Source: Serratia sp. Ag1 (GTDB taxonomy: Bacteria > Pseudomonadota > Gammaproteobacteria > Enterobacterales > Enterobacteriaceae). Taken from it: a stretch of 64,000 nt of DNA. This document shows, piece by piece, positions 46,599 through 55,635 of the stretch (within the stretch, counting starts at the first letter, position 1; each line of letters opens with the position of its first letter). The notes under the pieces are model-generated. The model was given only the letters and a program-made list of their open reading frames with translations. It ran no database searches and was not told the origin of the DNA. The position numbers were made by a program, and so were the translations under genes. The DNA lies in the NCBI RefSeq assembly GCF_000743355.1, contig NZ_JQEI01000035.1, positions 103,732 to 167,731 on the forward strand, read 5' to 3'.

Positions 46599-47546
46599 AT
46601 GAGTCGACACGATAAAAAACTGGATCAGGCCGCACGCGCGGCTTGGATGTATTACGTGGCAGGGCAAACCCAGCATGAGATTGCCGATGCGCTCGGTGTA
46701 TCGCGCCAGGTGGCGCAACGTTTGGTGGCGTTGGCGATCGACAGCGGCCTGATCAGCGTTAATATTTCGCACCCGGTGGGGCATTGCATGGAACTGTCTG
46801 CCCGCTTGAGTGAACGCTACGGGTTGAGTTTGTGCCAAGTGGTACCCAGCCAGGGCATGGACAGTGCAGGGTTAAATCGAGCGGTGGCGGTAGCCGGTGC
46901 AGAAGTGATGGCGCAGTTTATCCGCGCTGAACAGCCACTGATCATTGGCGTCGGTTCTGGCCGCAGCCTGAAAGCGGCGATTGATGAGTTGCCCGATTTT
47001 GAACGGCCACAGCACAGTTGCGTGTCCTTGATCGGGGCGATTGCCGCCGATGGTTCCTGTACGCGCTACGATGTCCCATTATGGATGGCAGAGAAAACCC
47101 AGGGGCGCTACTTTATTCTGCCTGCACCATTATTTGCCGATAGCGAGCAAGATCGCGCCCTCTGGTGCAATCACCGCATCTATCGCACGGTAAACGAGAA
47201 GGCCAGCCAGGCCGATGTCACTTTTATCGGCATTGGCACCATAGAATATCAATGCCCATTGCATAAAGACGGGTTTATTTCGGCAGAGGAGGTTGAGCGG
47301 TTGTCCGCCGCTAATGCGGTCGCCGAAATGCTGGGGCATTTCATTGACAGCGCAGGGCAACGGATAACCAGCGAGTTCGATCAGCGTTTGACCAGCGTTA
47401 ACTTGCAGCAACAGCCAGCAAAACCGGTGATCGCTTTTGCCGGTGGTGTGGAAAAGCATCGTGCCATTCGCGCCGCCTTGTTGGGCCGCTGGATCAACGG
47501 CCTGGTGACCGACGAAGAGAGTGCGCAGGTTTTGTTGAACGGCTAA
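46599..47546 (+). CDS. dalR: SorC/DeoR-like transcriptional regulator of the dal operon
   Basis: 315 aa. N-terminal HTH (QTQHEIADALGVSRQVAQRL, residues 25-45) and a C-terminal sugar-binding domain of the SorC family with IGVGSGRSLKAAIDELP, VSLIGAIAADGS and VIAFAGGVEKHRAIRAAL. Divergent from dalD with 188 bp between starts containing two dyad sites. By analogy with Klebsiella it senses arabinitol. Activator or repressor cannot be decided. Confidence 0.85.
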   Translation: MSRHDKKLDQAARAAWMYYVAGQTQHEIADALGVSRQVAQRLVALAIDSGLISVNISHPVGHCMELSARLSERYGLSLCQVVPSQGMDSAGLNRAVAVAGAEVMAQFIRAEQPLIIGVGSGRSLKAAIDELPDFERPQHSCVSLIGAIAADGSCTRYDVPLWMAEKTQGRYFILPAPLFADSEQDRALWCNHRIYRTVNEKASQADVTFIGIGTIEYQCPLHKDGFISAEEVERLSAANAVAEMLGHFIDSAGQRITSEFDQRLTSVNLQQQPAKPVIAFAGGVEKHRAIRAALLGRWINGLVTDEESAQVLLNG

Positions 47547-48067
47547 ATCAGATCTTTTTGCAGATAGCCTTCATGCTTGAGCAACCACTGTTTGCGTTGC
47601 ACGCCACCGGCATACCCCGTGAGTGCGCCTTGCGCACCAATGACTCGGTGGCAGGGTACGACAATGCTGATCGGGTTAGAGCCATTGGCCATACCCACCG
47701 CACGTGAAGCCGTCGGGCGGCCAATGCGTTTTGCCAATTCGCCGTAGGTAATAATTTCGCCGCAGGGGATCTGGCGTAATTGTTGCCACACGCTGCGCTG
47801 GAACTCGGTCCCGGCGGTCATCACCGGCACACGGTCGATCACCGCCAAATCACCCGCAAAATAGCGTTGCATCAGCTCGGTCAGGCCGCCAGGATTCGCT
47901 TGCGTTTGCAACGTAAAGCGATCGGCACGGTAGTGGGTGTTCAACAGTTTCATCAGACGAGCTTCGTGATCGGTCCAATCCAGAGCGCGCATGCGGCCTT
48001 GCTCGTCACCGATCAACACCAGTTCACCGACTGGCGTCGGCATACGGTCAATAAAAAAAGTCTGCAT
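47543..48067 (-). CDS. ogt: Methylated-DNA-protein-cysteine methyltransferase Ogt
   Basis: 174 aa from the ATG at 48067, with GAGGAG eight nt upstream (a GTG three codons earlier is also in frame). The catalytic PCHRVIGAQGALTGYAGGV and the GMANGSNPISIVV loop are present. It repairs O6-alkylguanine by suicidal transfer to the Cys of PCHRV. In E. coli ogt is adjacent to fnr; here they are separated by the dal genes. Its stop overlaps the end of dalR by 4 bp, tail to tail. Confidence 0.95.
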   Translation of the reverse strand: MQTFFIDRMPTPVGELVLIGDEQGRMRALDWTDHEARLMKLLNTHYRADRFTLQTQANPGGLTELMQRYFAGDLAVIDRVPVMTAGTEFQRSVWQQLRQIPCGEIITYGELAKRIGRPTASRAVGMANGSNPISIVVPCHRVIGAQGALTGYAGGVQRKQWLLKHEGYLQKDLI

Positions 48068-48202
48068 GTGATTCACTCCTCAGGTTTGAGGTGCAGATTA
48101 TTACATGAAATAACCAGAAACGATGGCGACTTTCGGACATCAAGTAAATCATCGAAAGAGGAGAAGCACATGCATCATCATGCATGTGCTGACAGCGTTA
48201 GC

Positions 48203-49183
48203 TTATGGCTTTTTACTGGCTACCGGGGCGTATTCAATCGGTACCCATGCGTAGCCTGATTTCTCAGCACGGACATGGCCCAATCCTGGGAATGGCAGGT
48301 GTGCGCCCCCCACCCAAAGCTGTTTTTTAGCCGCATCAGCAAAAACTTTCAGCCGCGTGGCGATGGCTTGTTTGCTGTCGGTATCAAACTCCAGCGAGAC
48401 TTCCGGTTTGGTAAACTGCAATGAATGGCTATGAACAATATCGCCCCACAGCAACAATTGCTGCCCTTCAGAGCTGAACAGGTAAGCGCTGTGGCCCGGT
48501 GTGTGACCCGGTGTAGAAACCACTTCTACGCCGGGGAACAAAGTCTCACCGGGGGCATAGCGCTTAAGGCGACTTTGAGCTTCATAAGGTGCCACTGACT
48601 CTTGCGCCAGCTTGAACATCGGTTGGGCCCCTTGCGGTGCTTTCTGTGCGACCTCCTTGCTCAACCAGTAGTCCGCTTCCGCTTTGGCAACATACAGGGT
48701 AGCGTTAGGGAAGGCCGCTTTACCCTGATCGTTGATGCCGCAGGCGTGATCCGGGTGCAGGTGGGTCAGCAATAGGGTATCGACCTGCTCAGGTTGGTAA
48801 CCGGCAGCGCGCAAATTGCTCTGAATCGCCCCCAGCGTTGGGCCAAAACACTGCGCTGTACCGGCATCCACCAGGATCAGATGCGTCCCGGTATTCACCA
48901 GGAATGCGTTAACCGCCGTTTGCATACCCGAAGTACTGTCAACAAACATGCGTGCCAACAGCTTTTGCATGTCAGGTTCACTGATATTGTGGAACAAGTT
49001 GGTTTGCAGACGGGTGTATCCATCATACAGCGCGGTAACCTCCATGTTACCCAGCATCATGCGATAGTAACCGGGAACCTGGGTCTGCTGCTGAGCGGGA
49101 ACACTGGCAGCATTGACGTGTGGCACCACGCTGGCACAGGCCAGCGCGATGGCTAATAACGTGCGACGAAATGATTGAGTCAT
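48203..49183 (-). CDS. Periplasmic metallo-beta-lactamase-fold hydrolase
   Basis: 326 aa from the ATG at 49183 (AAAGGGAT upstream). A signal peptide covers residues 1-25 (RRTLLAIALACASVVPHVNA). Zinc motif LLTHLHPDHACG, then STPGHTPGHSAYL and LLLWGDIVHSH supply the remaining ligands, as in the lactonase/organophosphatase-like branch of the superfamily (YtnP or methyl-parathion hydrolase type). Substrate unknown. It stands divergent from the chromate transporter genes and has no partner. Confidence 0.85.
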   Translation of the reverse strand: MTQSFRRTLLAIALACASVVPHVNAASVPAQQQTQVPGYYRMMLGNMEVTALYDGYTRLQTNLFHNISEPDMQKLLARMFVDSTSGMQTAVNAFLVNTGTHLILVDAGTAQCFGPTLGAIQSNLRAAGYQPEQVDTLLLTHLHPDHACGINDQGKAAFPNATLYVAKAEADYWLSKEVAQKAPQGAQPMFKLAQESVAPYEAQSRLKRYAPGETLFPGVEVVSTPGHTPGHSAYLFSSEGQQLLLWGDIVHSHSLQFTKPEVSLEFDTDSKQAIATRLKVFADAAKKQLWVGGAHLPFPGLGHVRAEKSGYAWVPIEYAPVASKKP

Positions 49184-49414
49184 AAAGATCCCTTTTAGAT
49201 GAACGAAGAAAGGCAATTACATTGAGTGATAATACATTGCGGCAAGAATAAATTTTATACCAACAAGTGCGCTCACCCACCAGAAATATCAATGGGAAAG
49301 AATGGCTGATGGCTTTCGGTGCACGCGCTCTGCTGGCCGCGAGAATACATTAGACAACCTGACATCATCACAAGCATCATGCGGGTAAACAACATACACA
49401 GGATGGAACACCTT

Positions 49415-49981
49415 ATGACGATCTCTAACGCCACCCACACGGAAGTGAGCGCACCACCGGACAACACCCAACTGTTTCTCGGCTTTTTGCTGCTCGGCCT
49501 GACCGGCTTTGGCGGGGTACTGCCATTGGCGCGCAGCATGCTGGTTGAGAAAAAACGCTGGCTGACTGGTGCACAATTCACCGAGTTATTGGGTTTGTGC
49601 CAATTCCTGCCAGGGGGAAATGTAATCAATCTTTCCGTGGCGGTTGGCATGGAGTTTCGCGGTTTGCGTGGGGCACTTTGTGCCTTGCTCGGTTTGATTT
49701 GCGCTCCCACCGTGATCGTCATCGGTTTAGGCGCAGTTTATGCGCGTTTTCAGAATGATCCCCATGTGCAGCATATTTTCGCCGGGTTGGCTGCGGCAGC
49801 GGCTGGGTTGCTGCTTTCTACCGGTATAAAAATGCTGTTGCCACTGTGGGGGAAATGGCTGGCATTAGTGATCGTAGCCCTTTGTCTGGGAGCGATCGCC
49901 TGGTTACATTTACCGCTTTTGCCCACCATGCTGGTACTGGCTGCTCTGAGTATGCTGCTGGCGTGGAGGAAACCGCGATGA
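49415..49981 (+). CDS. Chromate transporter, N-terminal-half protein (short-chain ChrA)
   Basis: 188 aa from ATG 49415, with a GGATGGA ribosome site. Six hydrophobic segments. The family motifs FLLLGLTGFGGVLPLAR and LGLCQFLPGGNVINLSVAVG are seen. In short-chain Chr systems two homologous halves made by adjacent genes form an antiparallel pair exporting chromate. The stop overlaps the next start (ATGA, 49978-49981). Confidence 0.85.
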   Translation: MTISNATHTEVSAPPDNTQLFLGFLLLGLTGFGGVLPLARSMLVEKKRWLTGAQFTELLGLCQFLPGGNVINLSVAVGMEFRGLRGALCALLGLICAPTVIVIGLGAVYARFQNDPHVQHIFAGLAAAAAGLLLSTGIKMLLPLWGKWLALVIVALCLGAIAWLHLPLLPTMLVLAALSMLLAWRKPR

Positions 49982-50499
49982 TTACGCTACTGGTCGCGTT
50001 GGCGATCATTTTTGGCCAGCTCTCGCTGATGGCTTTGGGTGGTGGTTTAACCATCTTGCCGGAAATGCAGCGGCAGGTGGTGGATGTGCATCAATGGATG
50101 AGCGCACAGGAATTCAGCGCTCTGTTTGCCATGGCGCAGGCCGCTCCTGGGCCGAATATGATGATCGTGCCGCTGATTGGTTGGCACGTTGCGGGCTGGA
50201 GTGGGTTACTGGTAGCTGCAGCCGCAAATTTTGTTCCCTCTTCCATTTTAACCATACTGGTCATGAAAGCCTGGACACGGTTTAAGGATCAACCGTGGCG
50301 GCGTATTGTGCAGGCCGGGCTGGTGCCGATAACGGTCGGGTTGGTGGTCGCCAGCGGCATCTTGATCACTGAAGCCTCTGCCACTAACTGGCGACTGGCG
50401 CTGCTGACTCTGCTGGCTACCGTATTTGGGATGAAAAAGCGTCTGCACCCGCTGTGGATCCTGGCTGGCGGGGCACTGTTGGGGTTCCTGATTGCCTGA
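49978..50499 (+). CDS. Chromate transporter, C-terminal-half protein (short-chain ChrA)
   Basis: 173 aa, homologous to the preceding half: LSLMALGGGLTILPEMQRQV corresponds to the GFGG motif and AMAQAAPGPNMMIVPLIGW to the PGP motif. Translation is coupled through ATGA overlap. About six membrane segments. A LysR gene starts 102 bp downstream in the same direction but is more likely connected with the fimbrial genes. Confidence 0.85.
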   Translation: MITLLVALAIIFGQLSLMALGGGLTILPEMQRQVVDVHQWMSAQEFSALFAMAQAAPGPNMMIVPLIGWHVAGWSGLLVAAAANFVPSSILTILVMKAWTRFKDQPWRRIVQAGLVPITVGLVVASGILITEASATNWRLALLTLLATVFGMKKRLHPLWILAGGALLGFLIA

Positions 50500-50600
50500 T
50501 TATAACAGGGGAGTTCATGGCACGGAGTGGAGGACTCCACTATCATTTCTTTGATGCCATGACAGTTAAATCAGATACCAACGCAATCACAAGGCAATTT

Positions 50601-51509
50601 ATGAAAAAGCTACCCAAGTTACAGCAAATGTTGGTTTTCCAGTCTGTTACTGATATGGGAAGTATACGTGCCGCTGCTGCGATATTACATGTATCACAAC
50701 CCGCCTTGACCCGGAGCCTGAAAGAGTTAGAGGAATATGTCGGCGTTGAACTGGTTATAAGAGGAACAAACGGAATTACGTTGACTGATATAGGGAAAGT
50801 TTTCAAAACCCGGGTACAGCAAATTATTAAAGATGTTGAAAACAGCATCAAAGAGATTGAGCATATTACTAAATTCAACGACAGCACCATTTCCTTCGGT
50901 TTCTCATCCTCATTGATTTACACGGTGTTGCCTGAAGCGGTTAGGCGTTTCCAAGAGTACTTCCCGAAAACCAACATTAAATTAACGGAAGGGCAACTGA
51001 CCGAGTTATTGCCTGCTTTACGGACTGGGCAACTGGATTTTGCTATCAGTATTATTGTAAACGATATCTCAATGAGTGAGTTTGCCCTAGATTCACTGTT
51101 TACTATCCCATTCTGCATTGTTGCACGCAAAGGACATCCGTTAGAGCACAGCACCTCAATTGCAGAACTGAAAGATGCTCATTGGTGCTTACCATCTGAT
51201 CAGTTTGGCTATCAAAAACAGGTTGAAACCGTCCTGTTTTCCCAAGGCTGTAACAACCCTATTTTAAGGGGCGATTCAGGTCAAATCAGAACACACATGA
51301 CCCTAAATGCGGATTATCTGATGCTGGCACCAGTGGCTATATTGAATGACCCCTGCATGAAGAATTTATTAACAGTAATCAAGGTGAAAGAGAAAATACC
51401 AGATGCTCTGTATTGTGTTATTTACCAAGCCAAATTCCCATTATCCCCAGTATCAAGGTGGTTAATAGATGAATTTAAAAGAGATATAGAAATGTATTGC
51501 AGAACCTAA
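50601..51509 (+). CDS. LysR-type regulator, TdcA-like, left of fimbrial locus
   Basis: 302 aa from ATG 50601 with AAGG upstream; a longer open frame to 50454 overlaps chrA and is not needed. HTH within LVFQSVTDMGSIRAAAAILHVSQPALTRSLKELE. The effector domain contains EGQLTELLPALRTGQLDFAI and LNADYLMLAP, which recur in the LysR gene at 58737 (EGQLSELLPALRMGKLDFAI, LNADFLTAAP) and resemble E. coli TdcA. The gene reads toward the fimbrial pilin. Confidence 0.8.
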   Translation: MKKLPKLQQMLVFQSVTDMGSIRAAAAILHVSQPALTRSLKELEEYVGVELVIRGTNGITLTDIGKVFKTRVQQIIKDVENSIKEIEHITKFNDSTISFGFSSSLIYTVLPEAVRRFQEYFPKTNIKLTEGQLTELLPALRTGQLDFAISIIVNDISMSEFALDSLFTIPFCIVARKGHPLEHSTSIAELKDAHWCLPSDQFGYQKQVETVLFSQGCNNPILRGDSGQIRTHMTLNADYLMLAPVAILNDPCMKNLLTVIKVKEKIPDALYCVIYQAKFPLSPVSRWLIDEFKRDIEMYCRT

Positions 51510-51819
51510 AATTTTTATTTCAACATATTGATCTTTATTTGTTTTATTTTTTAACATCAGCTTTTGTTATCGCCGATTGATAAATGTTGTCTTCACGAGA
51601 GCTGAGAAAGCTCTTATAGTCCACCCCGTCAGAGAAAATACTGACCAATATGGGGTGTCGGTAGTTTTCAATTACACACATCTGAGAACAGTAAATGCAG
51701 GTAAATTTTCATTTACTCACCGAGTTACAGATAACTAGCGGTATTTCTGTATAAAACACCTACTGAGGACGTTTCTTAATGATAAGGACGCCATAGTAAT
51801 TTAAAAAAGGAAACTAGCA
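51510..51819 (+). promoter_or_regulatory. Promoter region of the fimbrial locus with dyads
   Basis: 310 bp without a gene. Two symmetric elements are seen: AGAGCT-N5-AGCTCT at 51598-51614 and a nested dyad at 51622-51657 with CACCCC/GGGGTG outer arms and GTCAG/CTGAC inner arms. They could be regulator binding sites or the terminator region of the LysR gene. The stretch 51660-51810 is AT-rich and precedes the GTG start of the pilin. Confidence 0.5.
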
Positions 51820-52317
51820 GTGAAAAAAATCATACTCTCCGTTATCACCATGGCTATTCTATCTACTGGTATGGTACACGCTGCCGATGGTGTAAAAAAA
51901 GAAATTACCATTGTTGCAACCATTAATGACGCGATCTTTGTTTCCAAACCAGACGGCAACACCTGGTATGACAAAGAGGAATTGTTCGCCAAAGACTACA
52001 CCCAGACTGAGTTTGCATCCAATGATCTGCCGGTCCGTATTTATACTACGGATACTGAGGTTAACGTTTCACTGGTTCAACCATTGATCATCACTCGGGC
52101 TGATGGCGCACAATTGTCTGCCGTGACGGTCAACTTTGCCGGTAAACCTGTGGTTCAGGGGACCCCGGTTAAGCTCACTCAGACAACCACTGCACCAGGT
52201 GGTTACAACAATACTTATACTCTAAAGGTGAATGCCAAGGCACCCACTAATGCTACAGGCAGCACCAATGGTCAGTATCAAGGCGATCTGGTCATGATGT
52301 TTGAACCTAAAGCTTAA
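51820..52317 (+). CDS. Major fimbrial subunit, CS1/alpha type
   Basis: 165 aa, GTG start with AAAGGAAA upstream. Signal peptide MKKIILSVITMAILSTGMVHA. The mature protein has no cysteine, begins ADGVKKEITIVATINDA (like the VEKNITVTASV start of CFA/I-type pilins, the donor strand) and ends GQYQGDLVMMFEPKA, the characteristic beta-zipper strand. These points indicate the alpha (CS1-like) chaperone-usher clade. It is separated from the usher by a 312-bp gap with a strong hairpin. Confidence 0.8.
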   Translation: MKKIILSVITMAILSTGMVHAADGVKKEITIVATINDAIFVSKPDGNTWYDKEELFAKDYTQTEFASNDLPVRIYTTDTEVNVSLVQPLIITRADGAQLSAVTVNFAGKPVVQGTPVKLTQTTTAPGGYNNTYTLKVNAKAPTNATGSTNGQYQGDLVMMFEPKA

Positions 52318-52629
52318 ATAGGCCTGATGGCGAAAGTCTGAACAATTGCTTTTGTATTATTACGAGCTGCATTGATGTTGGTTGCACTTCATTGCTCAAA
52401 CACGCAGTTATTTTTCGCCTGGAAAAAGCCGAAATAGGGTTATCCGCCAATAACCCTATTAACTCAATGATGTCTTACATATACCCTTCGTTATATTAAC
52501 AGGCATTTATGCGTAAGAATTTTAGGGCTCACCTTTACCTGATGCGATTAAAAATAAACATGGTTTAACCGCAGACTGGCTAATAAATCATTGGCAATAC
52601 TATTTATCTTACTTACGGAACGAACTCTC
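52318..52629. other. Pilin-usher intergenic region with perfect hairpin
   Basis: No gene is visible. At 52433-52460 arms AATAGGGTTAT and ATAACCCTATT (11 bp, perfect) flank CCGCCA, without a U-run. Such a structure after a major pilin gene commonly shields its mRNA or attenuates read-through into the usher. Confidence 0.6.
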
Positions 52630-54882
52630 ATGTTTAACGTTACTTCAAGATGGTCAACAGGTTTATTATTACTGACTCCATCGGTTGTCACCTATGCTGA
52701 AGGAGCTCGGATCGAATATCAGGTGCCTACGGGCTTTTCTGAGGTTGAGCAGGATAAATCCATGCAGTTTCTAGCCACTTTGGACGGTAGGCCTTTGCCT
52801 GGCACCGTAAATTGGTCCGCACAAAATAATCGCCTCACCTTTGATGAAACGCTGTATCGCCAGAACGGCGTGTCTGCAGAACAGATAGTGCTGCTTAACA
52901 AAGTGCTGGGGCAAATACCTTATGCGGTCTGCCCGAACGGCTGCGACTACACCGTTAGTGGCCAGACGGTGTCGTTGGACAAGGTAAAACAGTCGTTGAC
53001 CATTACCGATGGCAATCAGCGTTATGTGCAGCCCCAGACCATGATGGGCTTCATCCACAACCAGTCGTTGGATGTGCGCACTGCCTCCAATGAATACCGG
53101 GCGGTTTCCACCTACGGCCAAGGCTACCTCGGCTTACCTGCACAGAGCTATGCCTATCTGAACTGGTACTACAACGACAGCAAAAATTTCGATACTCAAA
53201 CCATAGATCGAGGTGTCAGCACCTGGTACTTGCAGAAAAACTTCGCCACTACCTATCTGCGCAGTGGGCGGCAGGACAGCCGCGATAATGCCGCCGGTAG
53301 CATCGGAACCTCACTCAACCCAAGCTTTGACCAATTTGTCACCTTGGGTAGCCAGGACAACCTCAAGCGGGATAACCAGTCCACCGGCAAAATGGTGCTA
53401 TTCGCTATTGCCGACGGCGATTATGAATTCTATCGTGAAGGGCGGCTTATCCGTCGCCTGCCTGCGGTGATTGGTCGCAACGAGATCGATTACAACCAGT
53501 TACCTGGTGGCTTCTACAGTGTCGAAGTCCGGCTGGTTAACCACAGCGGCCAGGTGGTCAGTACCGAAAACCAGCAAATTGCCAACCTCAACTACGGCGA
53601 CGGCTCAGGCTGGTACCTGACGTTAGGTAACGAGTTGGACACACAGAAAAGTATCCTTAACGCCGGTGCCAATTTCCAGACCAACTGGTTTGCGGCCAGC
53701 AGTACCCTGCTCAAAAGTGCTGGTACCGCTTGGGCAATGGAGCACAACCTCACCCGGCCAATGCAGAGCGCTGATGTGGAAATCACGCCAACGGTGGGTG
53801 TGATGGCTGGAGAAAAACGTGTAGGCGGTTACGCCAACCTGAGCGCGGGTAACCAGCAACTGGGGCGTTTGACAGCGTCGCAGTACCAGAATACCTCGGT
53901 GTCCGAGTTCTACCGGAGCAGTAACAGCACCTCACTGGGCTACAGTCGCCAGTTTGGCCCAACCCGCCAGGGTTACAACTACAGCCGCTATGCCAACAGC
54001 GAACGCCATCAGTGGCAAAGCAACTGGAACTGGCGCGGAAACGGCGTCTGGGCGGTCATCTCTACCGGGGTACAAAAAGGTGGGTATAACAACAGCAGCA
54101 ACAACTACGGGCTGTATCTGAATACCACCATCATGCTGGACCGTAGCACCGGCACGCTGAACGCTGCCTACAGCAAAGGAAAATTGCACGTTGGTGGCAG
54201 CTATAGCCGTGAGTTTGAAGACAGCACCGGTACTAGCTATGCGGGCGTGGACTTCAGTGAAATTGGCCGCAGCAATGCGGTGGGGCTGAATGCCCGTCGC
54301 AGCGGTACCCGAGGGGATGCCTCTTTGCGCCTTGGCGTAGACGACCAGATCACCAGCAGCAGTTTCAACTATAACGGCATGCTGGCGGCAAGCAAAGACG
54401 GCGTCACGCTGGGGCGCACCAGCCCGAACGGCACGGCGATGTTGGTCACCACACCTAAACTCGGTGACACCCAATACGGCTTCAAGGTGGAAGGCAATCC
54501 TGTGGGCGGTAACGGCACCTATGCGGTACCCATGGACAGCTATCAGGATGTGACCTTCGCACGGGCACAGGCGGTGGATGCAGGCATCGACATGAATATC
54601 CGCCTGCTGGCCAACGTGGCGCGCGCCCATCCAGGGCAGTTGTACCCGGTGAAAGCCGAAGTGGAATTGAACCTGCTGTATAACGGCTTCCTGGTGGACA
54701 GCCGTGGGAGGCCGGTGAGCGGCACCGTGAACGAAACGGGGGATACCGTTTATCCGAACGGTCTGTTCTCGGTCGCCTCTACGACACTGATTAAAGAAAT
54801 CACCGTCACCGGTAAACAAGGGCGCTACCGCTGTGATCTGAAACAGCCAAAAGATAGACGGTATCTGTGCGTTGCTGGCTGA
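52630..54882 (+). CDS. Fimbrial outer-membrane usher, CS1/TcfC type
   Basis: 750 aa from ATG 52630 (signal peptide to about residue 23, VVTYAEGARIEYQVPTGF). It is shorter than classical ushers (about 850). The central half is rich in alternating aromatic strands (YGQGYLGLPAQSYAYLNWYY, YSRQFGPTRQGYNYSRY) expected for a 24-strand barrel. The C terminus carries a Cys pair YRCDLKQ...RYLCVAG as in CS1-type ushers. N-terminal paired Cys in YAVCPNGCDYTV. It secretes and assembles subunits delivered by the chaperones. Confidence 0.85.
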   Translation: MFNVTSRWSTGLLLLTPSVVTYAEGARIEYQVPTGFSEVEQDKSMQFLATLDGRPLPGTVNWSAQNNRLTFDETLYRQNGVSAEQIVLLNKVLGQIPYAVCPNGCDYTVSGQTVSLDKVKQSLTITDGNQRYVQPQTMMGFIHNQSLDVRTASNEYRAVSTYGQGYLGLPAQSYAYLNWYYNDSKNFDTQTIDRGVSTWYLQKNFATTYLRSGRQDSRDNAAGSIGTSLNPSFDQFVTLGSQDNLKRDNQSTGKMVLFAIADGDYEFYREGRLIRRLPAVIGRNEIDYNQLPGGFYSVEVRLVNHSGQVVSTENQQIANLNYGDGSGWYLTLGNELDTQKSILNAGANFQTNWFAASSTLLKSAGTAWAMEHNLTRPMQSADVEITPTVGVMAGEKRVGGYANLSAGNQQLGRLTASQYQNTSVSEFYRSSNSTSLGYSRQFGPTRQGYNYSRYANSERHQWQSNWNWRGNGVWAVISTGVQKGGYNNSSNNYGLYLNTTIMLDRSTGTLNAAYSKGKLHVGGSYSREFEDSTGTSYAGVDFSEIGRSNAVGLNARRSGTRGDASLRLGVDDQITSSSFNYNGMLAASKDGVTLGRTSPNGTAMLVTTPKLGDTQYGFKVEGNPVGGNGTYAVPMDSYQDVTFARAQAVDAGIDMNIRLLANVARAHPGQLYPVKAEVELNLLYNGFLVDSRGRPVSGTVNETGDTVYPNGLFSVASTTLIKEITVTGKQGRYRCDLKQPKDRRYLCVAG

Positions 54883-54942
54883 GACAAACAGCAGCAAGTG
54901 ACACTTCGCCGATTTGAAACAGCGAATACAAACGAGAACACG

Positions 54943-55635
54943 ATGAAATTGATGATAAAGCCACTAGGCATGACGCTGGCTCTGGGCCTCCTTATTCTCG
55001 GCGGAAAGGCGCAGGCTGACGGCCAACTGATGGTGATGCCTGCCCGTAGCACTATTGAGGGACAACAGACCCGCACCGTACAGGTCAGTAACCTGGGCGA
55101 CACGCCACTGTATTTGAAAATTGACTTGGCACGCATTGAAAACCCCGGTGAAACCCCGGAGCGTAAAACCAACCTCGGTGATATTACTGCACCTGAAATG
55201 ATGGCCAATCCAGCCAAATTGACGTTGGGGCCAGGGCAAAAACGAGATATCAACCTGGTAGCGCTAAAAGCCCCCGCCAAAGAAACGCTGTATCGGTTGT
55301 ATATCGTACCGATCTCCAGCATCAAGATCGTTGGCGAGGAACGTCATGACAAAATCAGCGCTCCGCTTACTTTTGGGGTGGCCTATGGGGTACTGGTCCA
55401 CCATTTACCGGTTTCTGGAACGCAATTCCATAGCTGGACCCACCAATGTACGGCGGACGGGTTGCAACTGACGGCTACCGGAACCGTGCACTCGCGGTTC
55501 AGTCAATTGCAGGCAACCCCAGCGGGCAGTATGTCCGCAGAACAGAAAGTGTTCCCAGGTGTGCCGTTGATCTTCCAGGCAAAAACACTCAAAGGAAATG
55601 CAGATGGTCAGCCATTTGACGTGCGTTGCCCGTAA
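54943..55635 (+). CDS. Fimbrial periplasmic chaperone 1
   Basis: 230 aa with signal peptide (MKLMIKPLGMTLALGLLILGG...AQA). Ig-like chaperone fold: GQLMVMPARSTIEGQQTRTVQVSNLG (strand A-B), KAPAKETLYRLYIVPI near residue 125 (F1-G1 region), Cys pair in HQCTADG and DVRCP at the end. Paralogous to the next gene (shared QHRCE/HQCTA, LEATGTV/LTATGTV and Cys-terminal layout). Overlaps the next gene by 32 bp. Confidence 0.82.
   Translation: MKLMIKPLGMTLALGLLILGGKAQADGQLMVMPARSTIEGQQTRTVQVSNLGDTPLYLKIDLARIENPGETPERKTNLGDITAPEMMANPAKLTLGPGQKRDINLVALKAPAKETLYRLYIVPISSIKIVGEERHDKISAPLTFGVAYGVLVHHLPVSGTQFHSWTHQCTADGLQLTATGTVHSRFSQLQATPAGSMSAEQKVFPGVPLIFQAKTLKGNADGQPFDVRCP

Noticed and set aside
53932..54897. 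321-codon minus-strand frame in the usher gene
   Set aside because: Antisense to the usher barrel region; no ribosome site or recognisable domain.
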